22,136 nt of DNA from Candidatus Woesearchaeota archaeon (GTDB lineage Archaea > Nanobdellota > Nanobdellia > Woesearchaeales > UBA11576), in assembly GCA_016219765.1 (NCBI GenBank), contig JACRKM010000029.1, forward strand, positions 1-22,136. Reading direction: 5' to 3'. Below the pieces are notes generated by a model. The model worked only from the letters and a program-made list of their open reading frames with translations. It made no database searches and was not told where the DNA came from. Below, in pieces: positions 1-11,100 of the stretch. Numbering within the stretch: position 1 is the stretch's first letter; the number at the start of each line of letters is the position of its first letter. The position numbers were made by a program, and so were the translations under genes.

Positions 1-15
1 CAATTACTCGTTCAT

Positions 16-51
16 ACCGACAAGGGGGACGCCCCATCGGGGAATGTCGGT
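16..51. other. Stem-loop near left edge
   Basis: Inverted repeat accgaca (16-22) and tgtcggt (45-51), a perfect 7-bp stem. The enclosed 22 nt is GC-rich and can itself fold (gggg 25-28 with cccc 32-35, or cccc with gggg 39-42), so the whole looks like a compact nested hairpin. It lies upstream of the DUF58-like gene in a stretch with no convincing reading frame. It may be a terminator or processing signal of a gene lying to the left, or a 5' leader structure; orientation cannot be decided from the sequence. Confidence 0.35.
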
Positions 52-98
52 CCTCCATGAGCACAGACATATCACGAGCTTGGCGTGGCGGTGGGCGA

Positions 99-117
99 GC
101 GACGCGTCGAGCGTCGC
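99..117. other. Perfect 7-bp hairpin, gcgacgc/gcgtcgc
   Basis: gcgacgc (99-105), loop gtcga, gcgtcgc (111-117): a perfect GC-rich hairpin about 100 bp upstream of the plus-strand gene. There is no following T-run, so it is not an obvious intrinsic terminator. Further right, tctatacac around 175-183 is a weak TATA-like candidate for the plus-strand gene. Its role is unknown. Confidence 0.35.
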
Positions 118-215
118 GGTGGCGGCGGCAAGATAAGTAATTGCAATTATTTTCGCATCAACCCCAAGTGATTGTCTATACACGATCTCACCAAGATTAG
201 GACAAAGAGATAAGC

Positions 216-1085
216 ATGATCGACACGAGTTTTCTTCGGCAACTTGACCGTTTTGACATTGTTCTAAAAAAGAGGGTTCTCTCAGCATACTCAGGGCAGC
301 GCCAGTCAAAAAATCTTGGAGCAGGCGCAGTGTTCTTTGATTACAAGGATTACGTTCCTGGCGATGATTTTCGCGCAATCGACTGGCATGTCTACGCGCG
401 AACTGAGAGCTTCTTCATACGCCGCTATGAAGAAGAGCGCAATGTGAGCATTCACGTGATAGTTGACTCTTCTGCAAGCATGGACTTTGGGGCTAAGATT
501 ACGAAGTATGAGTACGCGTCGATGATCGCGATAGGGTTTTCCTACATGGCGCTTCGCAATAATGAACGCTTTGAGGTTTCAACATTTGCAGACCGGCTTA
601 ACCTTTTCCGTTCAAAGAAAGGGGTTAGTAAGCTTGCAGGCACTGTTGACATCCTGAACAGGATCGTTCCAAAGGGGCACTCGAAATTCCAGGAGTGTCT
701 TGAACAGTATAAGCAAGGAATCAGAAACAAGAGCTTGATTGTCATTATCTCTGATTTTCTTTTTGATCCGCATGAACTTGAAGCTACATTGACGCGTTTT
801 CGGCGCAATGACGTGATTGTTGTCCAGGTGCTCGACAAGAGCGAACGCGACTTCCTGCTAGAAGGCGACATGATTTTAGAGGATTCAGAGACCAGCGACT
901 CGTTGCGCACAATGATCACGAATCGGCTCGTCGAAAATTACGCAGACAGCCTTCTCAATCATATCTATGCATTAAAGGGCGTTTGCGACGGATTCGGAGC
1001 AAAATTCCTTTCTGTTTCCACAGACACCCCAATCTTCGACACGTTCTATACGCTGCTTGGCGATGGGGCAGAGATAATTCTGTGA
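216..1085 (+). CDS. DUF58 domain protein (vWA-like, MoxR-partner type)
   Basis: A 289-aa soluble protein of the DUF58 family, whose members carry a von Willebrand factor A-like fold and usually work with MoxR AAA+ ATPases. The conserved DUF58 block is visible at about residues 44-75 (YVPGDDFRAIDWHVYART, then RRYEEER). It leads into a complete MIDAS-type DxSxS at 84-88 (DSSAS) and a second acidic MIDAS-like residue at D180 in IISDF. No membrane segment is present, unlike longer DUF58 proteins that start with two TM helices, so it should be cytoplasmic. The ATG at 216 is the only start after an in-frame TAG at 198; there is no strong Shine-Dalgarno. It is the only plus-strand gene and converges on the 312-aa membrane gene with 42 bp between stops. 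No MoxR gene is present within the 215 bp upstream. The family call is firm; the cellular role (a chaperone-like metal-dependent protein-binding partner) is family knowledge only. Confidence 0.9.
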   Translation: MIDTSFLRQLDRFDIVLKKRVLSAYSGQRQSKNLGAGAVFFDYKDYVPGDDFRAIDWHVYARTESFFIRRYEEERNVSIHVIVDSSASMDFGAKITKYEYASMIAIGFSYMALRNNERFEVSTFADRLNLFRSKKGVSKLAGTVDILNRIVPKGHSKFQECLEQYKQGIRNKSLIVIISDFLFDPHELEATLTRFRRNDVIVVQVLDKSERDFLLEGDMILEDSETSDSLRTMITNRLVENYADSLLNHIYALKGVCDGFGAKFLSVSTDTPIFDTFYTLLGDGAEIIL

Positions 1086-1127
1086 CGGCGTGACCGCGCC
1101 AGTATCTGTGAAAGTGCTCCAGCAGCT

Positions 1128-2066
1128 CTATCTTCTGCTTCGTGCAGACTTATTTGCCGTCTCGCGCTTCCAATGCTCTTGCACCGTCCTGTAGAGAAGG
1201 ACGCGGGAATAGAAGAAGACCGGGAAGAAGAGGATCGTCCCAGTAATGACGAGCACCCAAGTGTTGAACGCGAGCAACCGGAGTACGAAGTCAACATTAA
1301 GCATCAGGATTAAGAAGAATACCGCTGAAGGCAGGATCTTAAAAAACTTCGTTGTGCCGAACACGAACGCATCTTTGATGTTGCGATACGCACTTTTGTT
1401 GTTCATGCCGTAGCATAAGGCTCCAAAATACCACGTGATAGACATCAAAATTATGAAAAGGAGGTTTATCGTCTCACGGGTCATGATGGGAGCGATCGAA
1501 GTGAGCTGGGAATAAATCAATTTCACCGACGATATGATAAGTACGATGGTGATTGCTTGAAAAAATATCGTTTCTATAGCGAAATTCTTTGCGTAGTTCC
1601 AGAAGCCAAGTTGATGTTCCTTCTTTGTTGATGTCTTGTATACGAACCACCAGCTGAGGCCTTCGAAGAGAATCCACAATACCACGGCCGATAGGAAAAT
1701 GACGCCGATGAAGAAGAAAAGGCTCTGGAGATGAAACTTGAATTGGCTGCTTTTTTCAAGTATAGACAGTCCCGCAGCTACGCTTGTGTCATTATAGATC
1801 TTGATAATGCCGCCGGTCTGCTCTCCTGTCATCTTCATGAGCGCTATCAGGTGCTCAAGTGCTTTCATCTGCGTTGCGCCGAGCACGATGCCAAAGACGA
1901 ACACGAACGCTAGATCAAGTCCAGCGCAGGCAAGAATCTTCCAGGTGCCGCGAACGGTTGCATTAAACGCATCGACAATGAGACGCACGATTGTCAACGA
2001 TGCGATATGTTTGGTAATGAATTTTGTTATGCTGTCGATAATGGATTTTATTATGCGATCGATCAT
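1128..2066 (-). CDS. Six-TM membrane protein M2
   Basis: A 312-aa polytopic membrane protein of no family I can name. Residues 1-38 form an Ile/Lys-rich probably amphipathic N-terminus. Hydrophobic segments lie near 43-65, 112-142, 162-186, 198-220, 241-263 and 267-289, followed by a basic tail rich in Arg and Lys. A loop of about 45 residues between TM1 and TM2 carries an N-glycosylation sequon (NDT at 92), consistent with this loop being outside. The protein shares length and TM spacing with the 321-aa M1 protein at 13618-14583, with local similarity such as LQSLFFFIGVIFLSA against AQSILYRLLAYAAAA and FFYSRVLLYRTV against YFVWTRLYFARV, so the two look like paralogues. It is the last gene of the minus-strand series, 96 bp after the giant protein, with its own Shine-Dalgarno and a candidate promoter. 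A role in anchoring, folding or export of the neighbouring surface protein is inferred only from conserved gene order. Confidence 0.85.
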   Translation of the reverse strand: MIDRIIKSIIDSITKFITKHIASLTIVRLIVDAFNATVRGTWKILACAGLDLAFVFVFGIVLGATQMKALEHLIALMKMTGEQTGGIIKIYNDTSVAAGLSILEKSSQFKFHLQSLFFFIGVIFLSAVVLWILFEGLSWWFVYKTSTKKEHQLGFWNYAKNFAIETIFFQAITIVLIISSVKLIYSQLTSIAPIMTRETINLLFIILMSITWYFGALCYGMNNKSAYRNIKDAFVFGTTKFFKILPSAVFFLILMLNVDFVLRLLAFNTWVLVITGTILFFPVFFYSRVLLYRTVQEHWKRETANKSARSRR

Positions 2067-2072
2067 AGTTCT

Positions 2073-2077
2073 TCACC
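2073..2077 (-). promoter_or_regulatory. Shine-Dalgarno (GGTGA) of M2
   Basis: GGTGA on the minus strand sits 6 nt before the ATG of the 312-aa membrane protein. This is a strong archaeal anti-Shine-Dalgarno match and supports the chosen start. Most other genes in this window lack such a site. Confidence 0.7.
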
Positions 2078-2119
2078 GTCGATAGGGTCAGCGAGCACTT
2101 AATGGCGGCGCCGTCGTAC

Positions 2120-2131
2120 TTTTTTATTTTT
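2120..2131 (-). promoter_or_regulatory. Possible TATA-like promoter element before M2
   Basis: An A-rich run reading aaaaataaaaaa on the minus strand lies about 55-65 nt upstream of the M2 start, in the 96-bp gap after the giant gene. It would fit a separate transcript with a leader of roughly 30-40 nt carrying the GGTGA site. This is inferred from composition and spacing only. The gap also has a cggcgccg palindrome nearer the gene. Confidence 0.25.
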
Positions 2132-2162
2132 GTGCAGCCGTCTTCATCATGATTTATTCAAT

Positions 2163-5100
2163 CTACTTCTTGCCAGCAGTGGTTCCTCCTGGCAGCGCTT
2201 TTGGCTTTGTTTTCTTAACTCCCGTCGTGCAGCAGAGCACATTTGCTCCGCCAGGACACTTGCCTTCGACTAATTTGTCGCCTTTTTTCAATGGCACCTT
2301 GCCTTCGGTATCCTCGAAACATTGTTCATTTTGAGCGTTGATGCAAAAGCCACTTTCATCTTTTTTGATTGCAGTGGCAAGATACTGCTGATAACATTGG
2401 CTTGGTGTTTTCAATCCTCTGAATCTGAATGTGGTGGTAGTGAATGGCACGAGGTAGAGACCAGCCTCCTCTTTCGATCGCCCATGAACGCATTGTGGTG
2501 GTTGGACAGCACTTTGCGTGAAATCTTCACTTTCAATAACGTCTGTTTTCAAACAGTTTGGCAGTGCTCCGATTCCGGCAACGTCGATATTGGCTCCCTT
2601 TGCATCCCAGCCAGAGGTTAGCAAATTCATGTTAAGGAAGATTGCCTGGTTGGGATCGGATCCCGGCATGGGATAGTAATCATACGTCATATCGACGAGG
2701 AAACCATCCTTGTCAGGGCGATAATTGCAGATCTTGATCGTTCTTCCTTCAGATAATTTTCCTGTGGCGCCCGCATCGTTCACAGTTATTCCATTTAGTG
2801 ACAGTTGCGCGGAGTTGAGCGTGATGCATGCAGCGCCTATGTCTTTTATGCCTTTCTCTTTTGCAGATTGTTCTGGCTTTGAGAGTTTTCGTATGTTAAT
2901 GGTCTCTCCTGCAGATCCGCGTGTTTGGATACCTACTTCTGTTGTTGATACTCCTTCGCACCGGTTTTGATCCTCTGGCAGCTTTCCTGACAATAACGGC
3001 GCCTTGAATCCCTGGAGGTCCTTTGATCCGATGCACACGCCAGAATAACACTTCTCGTCGCCAGTGCACGGAGGTGAGCACGCGTATTCATCACTGGCAG
3101 CTAATCCGGTAATTGAAATGAGGCTTCCAGTTATCTTTGAAGCATCGGCATACGTATCTTTGCAACTGCCTTTGATTGGTTTTGATTCGCCATCAAGCTT
3201 GCAATATTTGTTTGCAACATCGGGCGGATTTGTTGCAGCGTCAAGATGGATGACGACATTTGGAGCAAGTGTTCCATCCAATTTGAACCAACGCTTATCG
3301 CTTCCAGCCTGGGCCATCTGCACTTTTTCACCATCCTTCCCGTCCGGGCCTACAATTTTTCCTGTAGTCGCTCCAACTTCATAGTTTGACCCCAGATATG
3401 AAAATGAACTTGGACCGGCCGGCACCGCCTGCCCAGTCGCCCCACCAGTCACACAAGGCGGTATCTCTTCCACTCCTATCTCAGCAAAGCCGCCTTTGAG
3501 CGGATCAGTGCCAAACACGTCTTTGACGTTGAACGCGATCGTGACCGGATCCAGAAGTTTGTCCGGCGTTGTTTTGTAGTCGATGTCAAACCCGTCTGTT
3601 TTTTCAACATAATTGCTTATCGTAACCGTGATCGGGTCGTTGCCCGGCGTGAACGCAACTTTCACCTTCTTATCGGCAGGTTTTTCTCTTGTAAAGACGC
3701 ACGGATTCGTTGCAGTGCACGTTCTGTAATCGTCGACCTTCGCCCCCTGTTTGAATCCTGTGAATTTAAATTGTGGATCTCCACGTCGCAATCGCAAAAT
3801 AAGAATTCCATCTGCTGGTGTCTTTTGCACACATGGCGCGGCGCACCCAACGTATGCCTGCAATGGTTTTTGGTTCTTAATGACTTGGAATTGGTCGCTT
3901 GCTTCGATGCCGAGCGGGCGCAGATCGATATACAAGGGAGCTTCGGTCGCTCCAGTTTCAATGTTGATGCTGAATCCTTCTTCTTTTTTGAGGGAGTTGG
4001 CCCACTTGAAATTACTTACAAGGATTTCTTCGCCTGGCGCGAGCGCTCCTGGTTCGCTCCACATGCCAAATGATGGATTTTGTTGCGAGTTGTCCGGCCC
4101 TACTTTTGCTGCAGTGATGCCTGAGCCTGGCGCCAGATCAAGAATGGTGCGCGCTGCGGCTCCTTTTGGCAGCCCTCCTTTGCACACAACAGGGAATTCA
4201 ATAACCGCTGTTTGTGGTTTTCCTGTTTGCGGATCGATGGATGGCATTGTTGCTACTGTAAAGATTCCGCCTTCGTCCCGTGCATCGCGGATCTCAAAGA
4301 ATGCTTTCCATTTCTCGACTTGATCAGTGCACGCGAAGCCGCTGGTGGTGCCGGCAGTTTCTCGTTTGAGATTGATTCTGAGTTTGTTTACTTTTGTCCG
4401 GGTCTTTTTTGGGTCTTCAAGGTATGCTTTTGATACAAAGAATTTCATTCCCCCACAATCAACTTGTACGTCTCCACCAGCTCCAGATGATGCAGTACAC
4501 TGCCGGTACTCGCCCTTCGGAGTAAACTGGCCGCTTACTCCGACCTGTTCAGAAAATTTGTACCAGAAAGCACTTTCGACAGGGACATCTTTGCCCGCGC
4601 TTTCCTTGCCGTCCTTCACAGCATCGGTTACTTCGATGTGCGCTTCTTGGCCAGACACTGCTCCGCAATCAGGCGCGCCTACTATATGGATTCCTAAAGA
4701 TTCAGCAGTGCACTCTTTTGATGCGGGAGTTCCAGCAGGAGTAGTTCCAATCCCGCCGGTTGTCACACCAAAGTCGTCAGCTGTAATCTTAAAGTCTCCA
4801 AAAACGCTTGAGTGCCCGGCGAGGTCGTTGCGATCAAAGAAGACAAATTCTTTGAGCCTGTTCTCTGTGAGGCGTTCGTAAGCGAGCGGTGGATTGCTGC
4901 CCTTAGGGTACACCCGCCCGCCGTGTCCATTGAGAACTTGCTTAAGCACAAGGTATTTTGTATAATTGCAGTCAACTGTGCACGAGGATGCGTCTTTTGG
5001 CTGCTGGACTTCGACGCGCAGCGATGCAATCTTTGATTCGCCAGGCACGTATGCATCTGTTCGGAACAATTGAGGCTGCCCGACAAAGCGCGCGACACCT

Positions 5101-8100
5101 GTCGACGGGAGTTCAATGCCGCACAGGAATGATAACTTGCCCAGATTAAAATCGCACAATCCGAGCGGCGGCCCCCCAAGCTCTCGAAGAGTTACCTCCG
5201 AAAACCCGTTAAGTGCACTCGGATCAGCAACATTCTTTGAGTAATAATTGCCAGAACCAATGGCTGTTGCGCCTGGAACTGCAGATTGACCGCCCTTTCC
5301 AGCACCGACAAATGTCCAAGAAAGCACTGCTTTATCAAACCGCACCGGTGCAGAGACCTTCACTAGTATGTCTTCGCTGCAGATCTTTCCTTGTTTGAGG
5401 AATCCATTTACAGGGCAATTGCCTGATCTGTCGTCGATATGTACTGGAATGACGCGCTCGTATACATCTCCGGCAAATGGAGTGACGCCTGAAGCAATGT
5501 AGCTTGCTGCCGGTGCATGCGCACAGTCGCATTTTCCATCCTTCCCTTCTGGACAATCTTTTTGAGAGCATACAAGCTTGAGTTGGAAGTTGATGTCTGC
5601 GCCCGCATTGAGTGAATACGCGATGCGATACACGTATGTTGCCTGGCCTTGCCCTACTCCGAGCCCTCCTGGGAGTGATGTTGCATCGTAGGATTGCCAC
5701 CTGCGTGTCGCAGGGAAGACCCAGGCACTGCTTGCTGTCGGAAGCGTTACTTGTGATTCGAGCAGCGCTCCCCAGTCTGTTGGCCATTCTCCTGTGAAGG
5801 CAAATACGCACACGTCATGCACGAGCTTTTCTGTCGTAAATTGCGTAGTGAAGAAGTTGGTGTCCCCATAGCGCGACTTCGCGTCTGAGTCGACTTCCCG
5901 CCCTGCAGCGCTTACCGCTCCAAAGAATCCGCCGATTCCGCCTTCTCCAATCTGTGCGCCATCAGGCCCGCCCATCCGTCGGACGAAGCAGCTTATGGCC
6001 TCGTAGATGATGTCGCAAATGTATTGACTTATGATGGATTGACATTGTCCTGCACTCCCGTCGCCGGTGACGAGAATGGACTGGAAGCATTGCATGAGCA
6101 GCCCGAGCATGTTGCGGAAATTCGTCAGCCATGAAAGGATTCCCGTAAGGCATAACGTGATCAGCGATTGGATCATGCTGCCTGCGGGCCGCGCAATGTA
6201 CTGTCTTCCCGGATCGCCCATCAATCCAGCTATCTGGCGCCACCACAGTTCCATACGCTTCGGATCGCAAGTCAGTGTTCCTTGGCCGCGTGGCACAACG
6301 ACGTTGGCTTTGATAGCATTGCAGAGATCATTGAACCAGTCAGTCTGCTGGAGCTGTGAAACTCTGTCTTTGTCGTTGTTGAGATTCGAGTTATCTCGTC
6401 TGGGAAAATCGTTCGCTAGATTTTGGTTGATGTCTATGGGGATGAATGCTACGGTTCCGTCGCGTGGAATGGTGCCTTCTGCAAATGTCTGTCCCGTCGT
6501 GACTGTGCTCAGGCTTGCCGCTCTTCCATTATATCCCCGCAGGACTTTTAATGCGCTTCCACTCGTATCTAACTCTATAAAGTAGACGATATTTGAGTTA
6601 AACATAAAGGCGTCCCGTGTTGGCTGGTTGACTGCATACTGAATTCCATCCAGTTCAACAAATGTTTTGAGCGCGCCTGATTGCGGATCACATATGCCTG
6701 TGACGCCTCGCACGACTGCTGTTCCAAACCCGCAGTTTTCGTCATCATCCGGATTCGCCAGACAATGCGAAAATCGCATCTCGTTTAAGAAAATAGCTCC
6801 AAGCCCCCACTCTCGCATGTACTCAAACGGACAGCACGCTGCTTGGGGCGCGTGGGGTTTTCCGCATTTTTCTGCAAGATTTATTGTAGGAGTTTCCTGG
6901 TTTGATTCATCGGCGCTAAATCGCCCTGTTGGCGGCAGCCCTTCGTATGCCCGGAACATTTTTCCAAGCGGGTCACGCCCGATCTCTACAAGCTCGCAGT
7001 CAGACTGCACTTCTTGCATGCGCGCAGGTGTTTTGTAATCGTACTTGTTTTTTTCATACTCTCGGAATTGGTAGTAAAAAGCCGGAACTTGCTGGATGGT
7101 CATGAAACTCCTATCGGTTGCCCCAAGCGTTTGCGTGCCTCCTGTCGAACTAGATGGCGAAGGAACCGCGGTTCCTGTTGGCGGTTGAGCTGCCGGCGCA
7201 GGCACTGCAGCCTGAAAGCCGGTGATTATATTGCTGGTTGATGCGAATGTTTCCGCAGATGTTTCGTCCGAAAATGATTGCGGTTCTGCTTGCCGTGCAA
7301 CTTCTACACTATCTAACTCTACACCCCCTGACGAATCTACACTATCCGATGATAGAACCGCAAGACCGGCTGTTGAACTCTTTGATTTTACAGTATCGCC
7401 GCACGAAGGAGCCGCGCCTTGAGGATTTGAACATGTTTGGCCAGCTTCGCACGCAACGAGCCCGGCACCACAATAACATTTAACGCGCGCGACAGCATTT
7501 TGTTGACAACCAGGGACTCCAGTATTGCGTGTTTGCGAACAACGTGCGGTATTGCCAGTGCCGACGCAGGTTTGGCTTCCGTCTCTGCAGAGATCGCGGC
7601 CGCACTTGCATGGCGGCCGGTTGAGAGCGGATGGCAGGTCATTACAATTTTTTGCATCCTCACATTTTCCGTTGCGGCAGCGTTGGCCTTTTGTGCAACG
7701 ATTGCCTGACGCTGAGCCTGCGGCTGATTTTGTTTCCTTAGCTGTTCCAACTGCCGACTGTACATCCGCTACCTGATAGCCGGTCATTGGCGCATTATTT
7801 TCTGATATGGCGTTGGAGATTTCGTTACTTTCTAATGCTGTGCTTTCTGGTGTTGTGCTTTCCGATGTTACGTCAAATACTGCTTTCCCTGCAGGGACAC
7901 TGGATGAAGAGGGCGTAGCTGGTGGTGTTGCTTTTGTCGTACTTGCCGCACTTGTTTGTGGTGCGGTTCCTCCGGCTTTGCAGACGCAGGATGTTTCTTT
8001 GTCCCAGTAATCATTCTCACCCGTCGGACAATCATAATCTGCAAGCATCGTTGGACGCCCGCCGGAGCGGTAATGCTGTTTTATGTAATACTGCAGCGTT

Positions 8101-11100
8101 GGGACTGCAGGACACATGACACGATCACACACAAAGTGGAACGCGTACTTCACATCCTGCTTAGTGCTGAGTGCGCTGGCACACGTATTGCATGCGGAAC
8201 GCAGCGCTTCGTATCCTTGTTTTTCTTCTTCTTTTGCCCCTTCGGGAGGCGCGAATTCGATATCGCATCCTCCAAATTTCGCGACGCGTTCAATGTTTAT
8301 GCGCTGCCGGAGCGTTTTGATGAAGTCTGTAACGCTCGCGGACCCGCCTGAGACAGCTGCAAACTTACACTGGAATTGCGCATTGACTGCGACGAAGAAC
8401 TGCGCGACCCAGGACAGCAAACACAATCCTATTGTGATGAGCGTGATCGTCTTGATCGGCCCGTAAATCATATTGATGAAGTTGATCGTTTCATTGATCG
8501 CAGTGATCATCGCTTTGAGGAATTCTTTAGGAATCTTTGACGGGTCAGGGCGCGCATCAATCATGATCTTTATGTCGATGCATTTTTTCTGGATGCCCGG
8601 TGCAGTAACGGCGGGCGTCGCGAGTGATGGAACTCCTCCGGGTGGCGGCGTCATCGGCAGCGGATTGATGTATGGCTGTTCCATCATCAACAGCAGATGG
8701 ATGCAGCCAAGGGTATTTCCCGGCCAGCACTCGTCCTTGCGATGCGTAGAAAGCCAGTTCTCCTTCTCGTACATTGTTTTTCCAGGAGGATCCTGCTGCT
8801 TGATATTGAGAAGAATGAACCCCTGAGTGTTGTTGACGTTAGCAGTTACTGTTGCGGGGAGCTGAATCCAGTCGTTATCGTAGCGTTTTGATTCCTTTTG
8901 CGAGAGCGGTGGAGAGACAACGCGCACTTTTTGCAGACAGTTAGTGCACACGCCGGCTCCCTGCCAGTTATTTTCAAATTTGAGGCCAAAGCTCGCAAGG
9001 CCCTGAATGATCTCGCGCGTGTTTAGGATGCTTCCAGGAATGTCGAGTTTTGTGTAAATGACATTTCCTTCGCCGCACGCTGTGAGAAGGATTTTTCCTT
9101 CGACAGGGTCTGATTTTTGCTGTGCAGTGTCTACTGCAACGAGGCGCACCAGGTTCTCAAATGATGTGGAAGCTACAAATCCACCATACGCTCCCTGCTG
9201 TCCGCCGGGTGAGCCAGGCACAGGGCCTCCGGCCGACGGGGGTGATTCGCTTGTGGAGACTCCGCTGCTTCCTACACCGACGGTGGCTTGTGTTCCGCCT
9301 GCCGCGGCGGTTCCTGCAATCTTTTTTTCAAGATTGACAGTGATGCTGAAAGTGCCGTTCGGCCCTACCTTGACTTTCTTCTGCGGCTCGGTTGCATTTG
9401 GACCGCCGGGATTCACAAATACCCACACGGTCGCGTTGGGATCGTCAACTTGTCCGCCGATCTCGATTTCAGAAACATAGCTTGGGCTATAGTATTGCAC
9501 AAGCTGCGCAGACGTCGGCGAGATAATCTTGGGAGGTTTTGAATCGCGCAGCACAGTGAATGTATGCTCAAAGATGTTTCCAGCTTCATCACTGAATACT
9601 GCTCTGATATTATTGACGCCTTCATACAGGGGCTGCACTGAGTACTTGAATGTAGTTGACTGGTTGACGCCTGTTGCTGGAATCTTCTCGTCGACGACCA
9701 GCGCTTTTGTAGGAATGTCTTTTTTTGCTGTGCGGGGTTTTGCCGCTGCTTTTCCAGTGAGCTTGTCTTGTTGGACTTTGTTGAGAGCGGCACTGCTCAC
9801 TTCTGAGCTTCCGCCTGCCGGTCCGGGTATTCGAAGACGGAATCCGTCAGAGCGTTCTCCTTCGTTTCCCGCACGGTCTACTCCCGAGACGCGGTACGTG
9901 TAGACTGCTCCGGGAGAGATCTGGTCATCAGTCCACGTTGTGTCCTTTGCGTAGTCGACTGGACCTCCTGTCACATCGTCACGATAGATGAGGTATAGGT
10001 CTAAATCCTCGTCAGAGACTTTGTCCCACTTGAGCTTCAGGGCGGTTGCAGAGATTGATTCGTTTGTGAGGCCGGCCACTTTTTCAGGACCCTGCGCATC
10101 TGAGCCGGATGTGAGATACACTTTGACGAGAATATCGCTGTCGTCAGCAGCGTTTCCTGAAAGCTCTACTGAAGACTGTTGCGTGAATGGAGTGATATTG
10201 CTGAGTTGGACCTCTGGCGCGAGGTAATCGAGTTTGATTGTGCGTTCGCAGTCTATCTTTTTTGATACGCGGTCATCGCTCGTGACCTTTATGATGTTTT
10301 GAGGATTGTTGGCGTCAAGGTCGATTCCATTGAAGACAAAAGCTCCATCGTTGCCGGTTCTCTTGTAGCGTTTACGTGCGCCGTTCACGTCAGCAGTGAC
10401 ATCTGCTTTCGCGATCGTTCTGCCGCTGACATCGAGTTGGTTTGAGTTGTGCAGAAATGATTTTGTCTCGCCGCACTTGAACTGGTCTATATCGAGGAAT
10501 AATTCTGCCCTTTCAACTGTTTCAAATGTGAATTCACTCGAGTTTTGGCAATTTGCGTATTCGTCACAGGAGATAACCCGGTAGGTGTAATTTTGGTTCT
10601 TTTCAAGATTGCCGACAGTGACGTTGTGATCCTTGACAAGAGTTGGATTTTCCTGCTTGTTCTCAAGAAGGAGCCCGGATTTTGCGTACTCAACGCGCGA
10701 GTGTGATGGGAAGTTTGTCTTCCAGTTAATGAGTGTGTTTGTCCCTATGGCGTCAGCGTTAACGTCGGTGATTGTAATCTGCCGTTCGGTGTCGATCTTA
10801 GTCGTGACTTCTATAGGCGTGAATGGCCCCTGATTTCCTGCTGCGTCTGCTGCCCTGACTTTGAATGTATATTTTGTCGATCCCTTGAGTCCTATTGCCG
10901 TGTATTTCTTTTCGGTGTGGTTGACTTTGACGGGTTCTTCATCCTTGTAGATGTCGTATCCGGCGACGTCGGTGTCTGTTGGGTTCTTGTCCCACGTGAG
11001 CGTTGCTTCGCGTGCTTTCAGGTCGCTGATCGAGAGCGCTGCGACAGGCCCGGGCGGGGTGGTGTCTGGAGCAGGCAGTGTCTTGAACTCGAAGAACTGC

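Noticed and set aside
1086..1127. Terminator between the convergent genes
   Set aside because: Only a 4-bp ggcg/cgcc stem and no T-run on either strand; too weak to annotate.
3751..4323. Plus-strand open frame of 190 codons inside the giant gene
   Set aside because: Antisense shadow of gene C, rich in Ser/Pro/Cys as expected for the complement of its codons; no supporting features.
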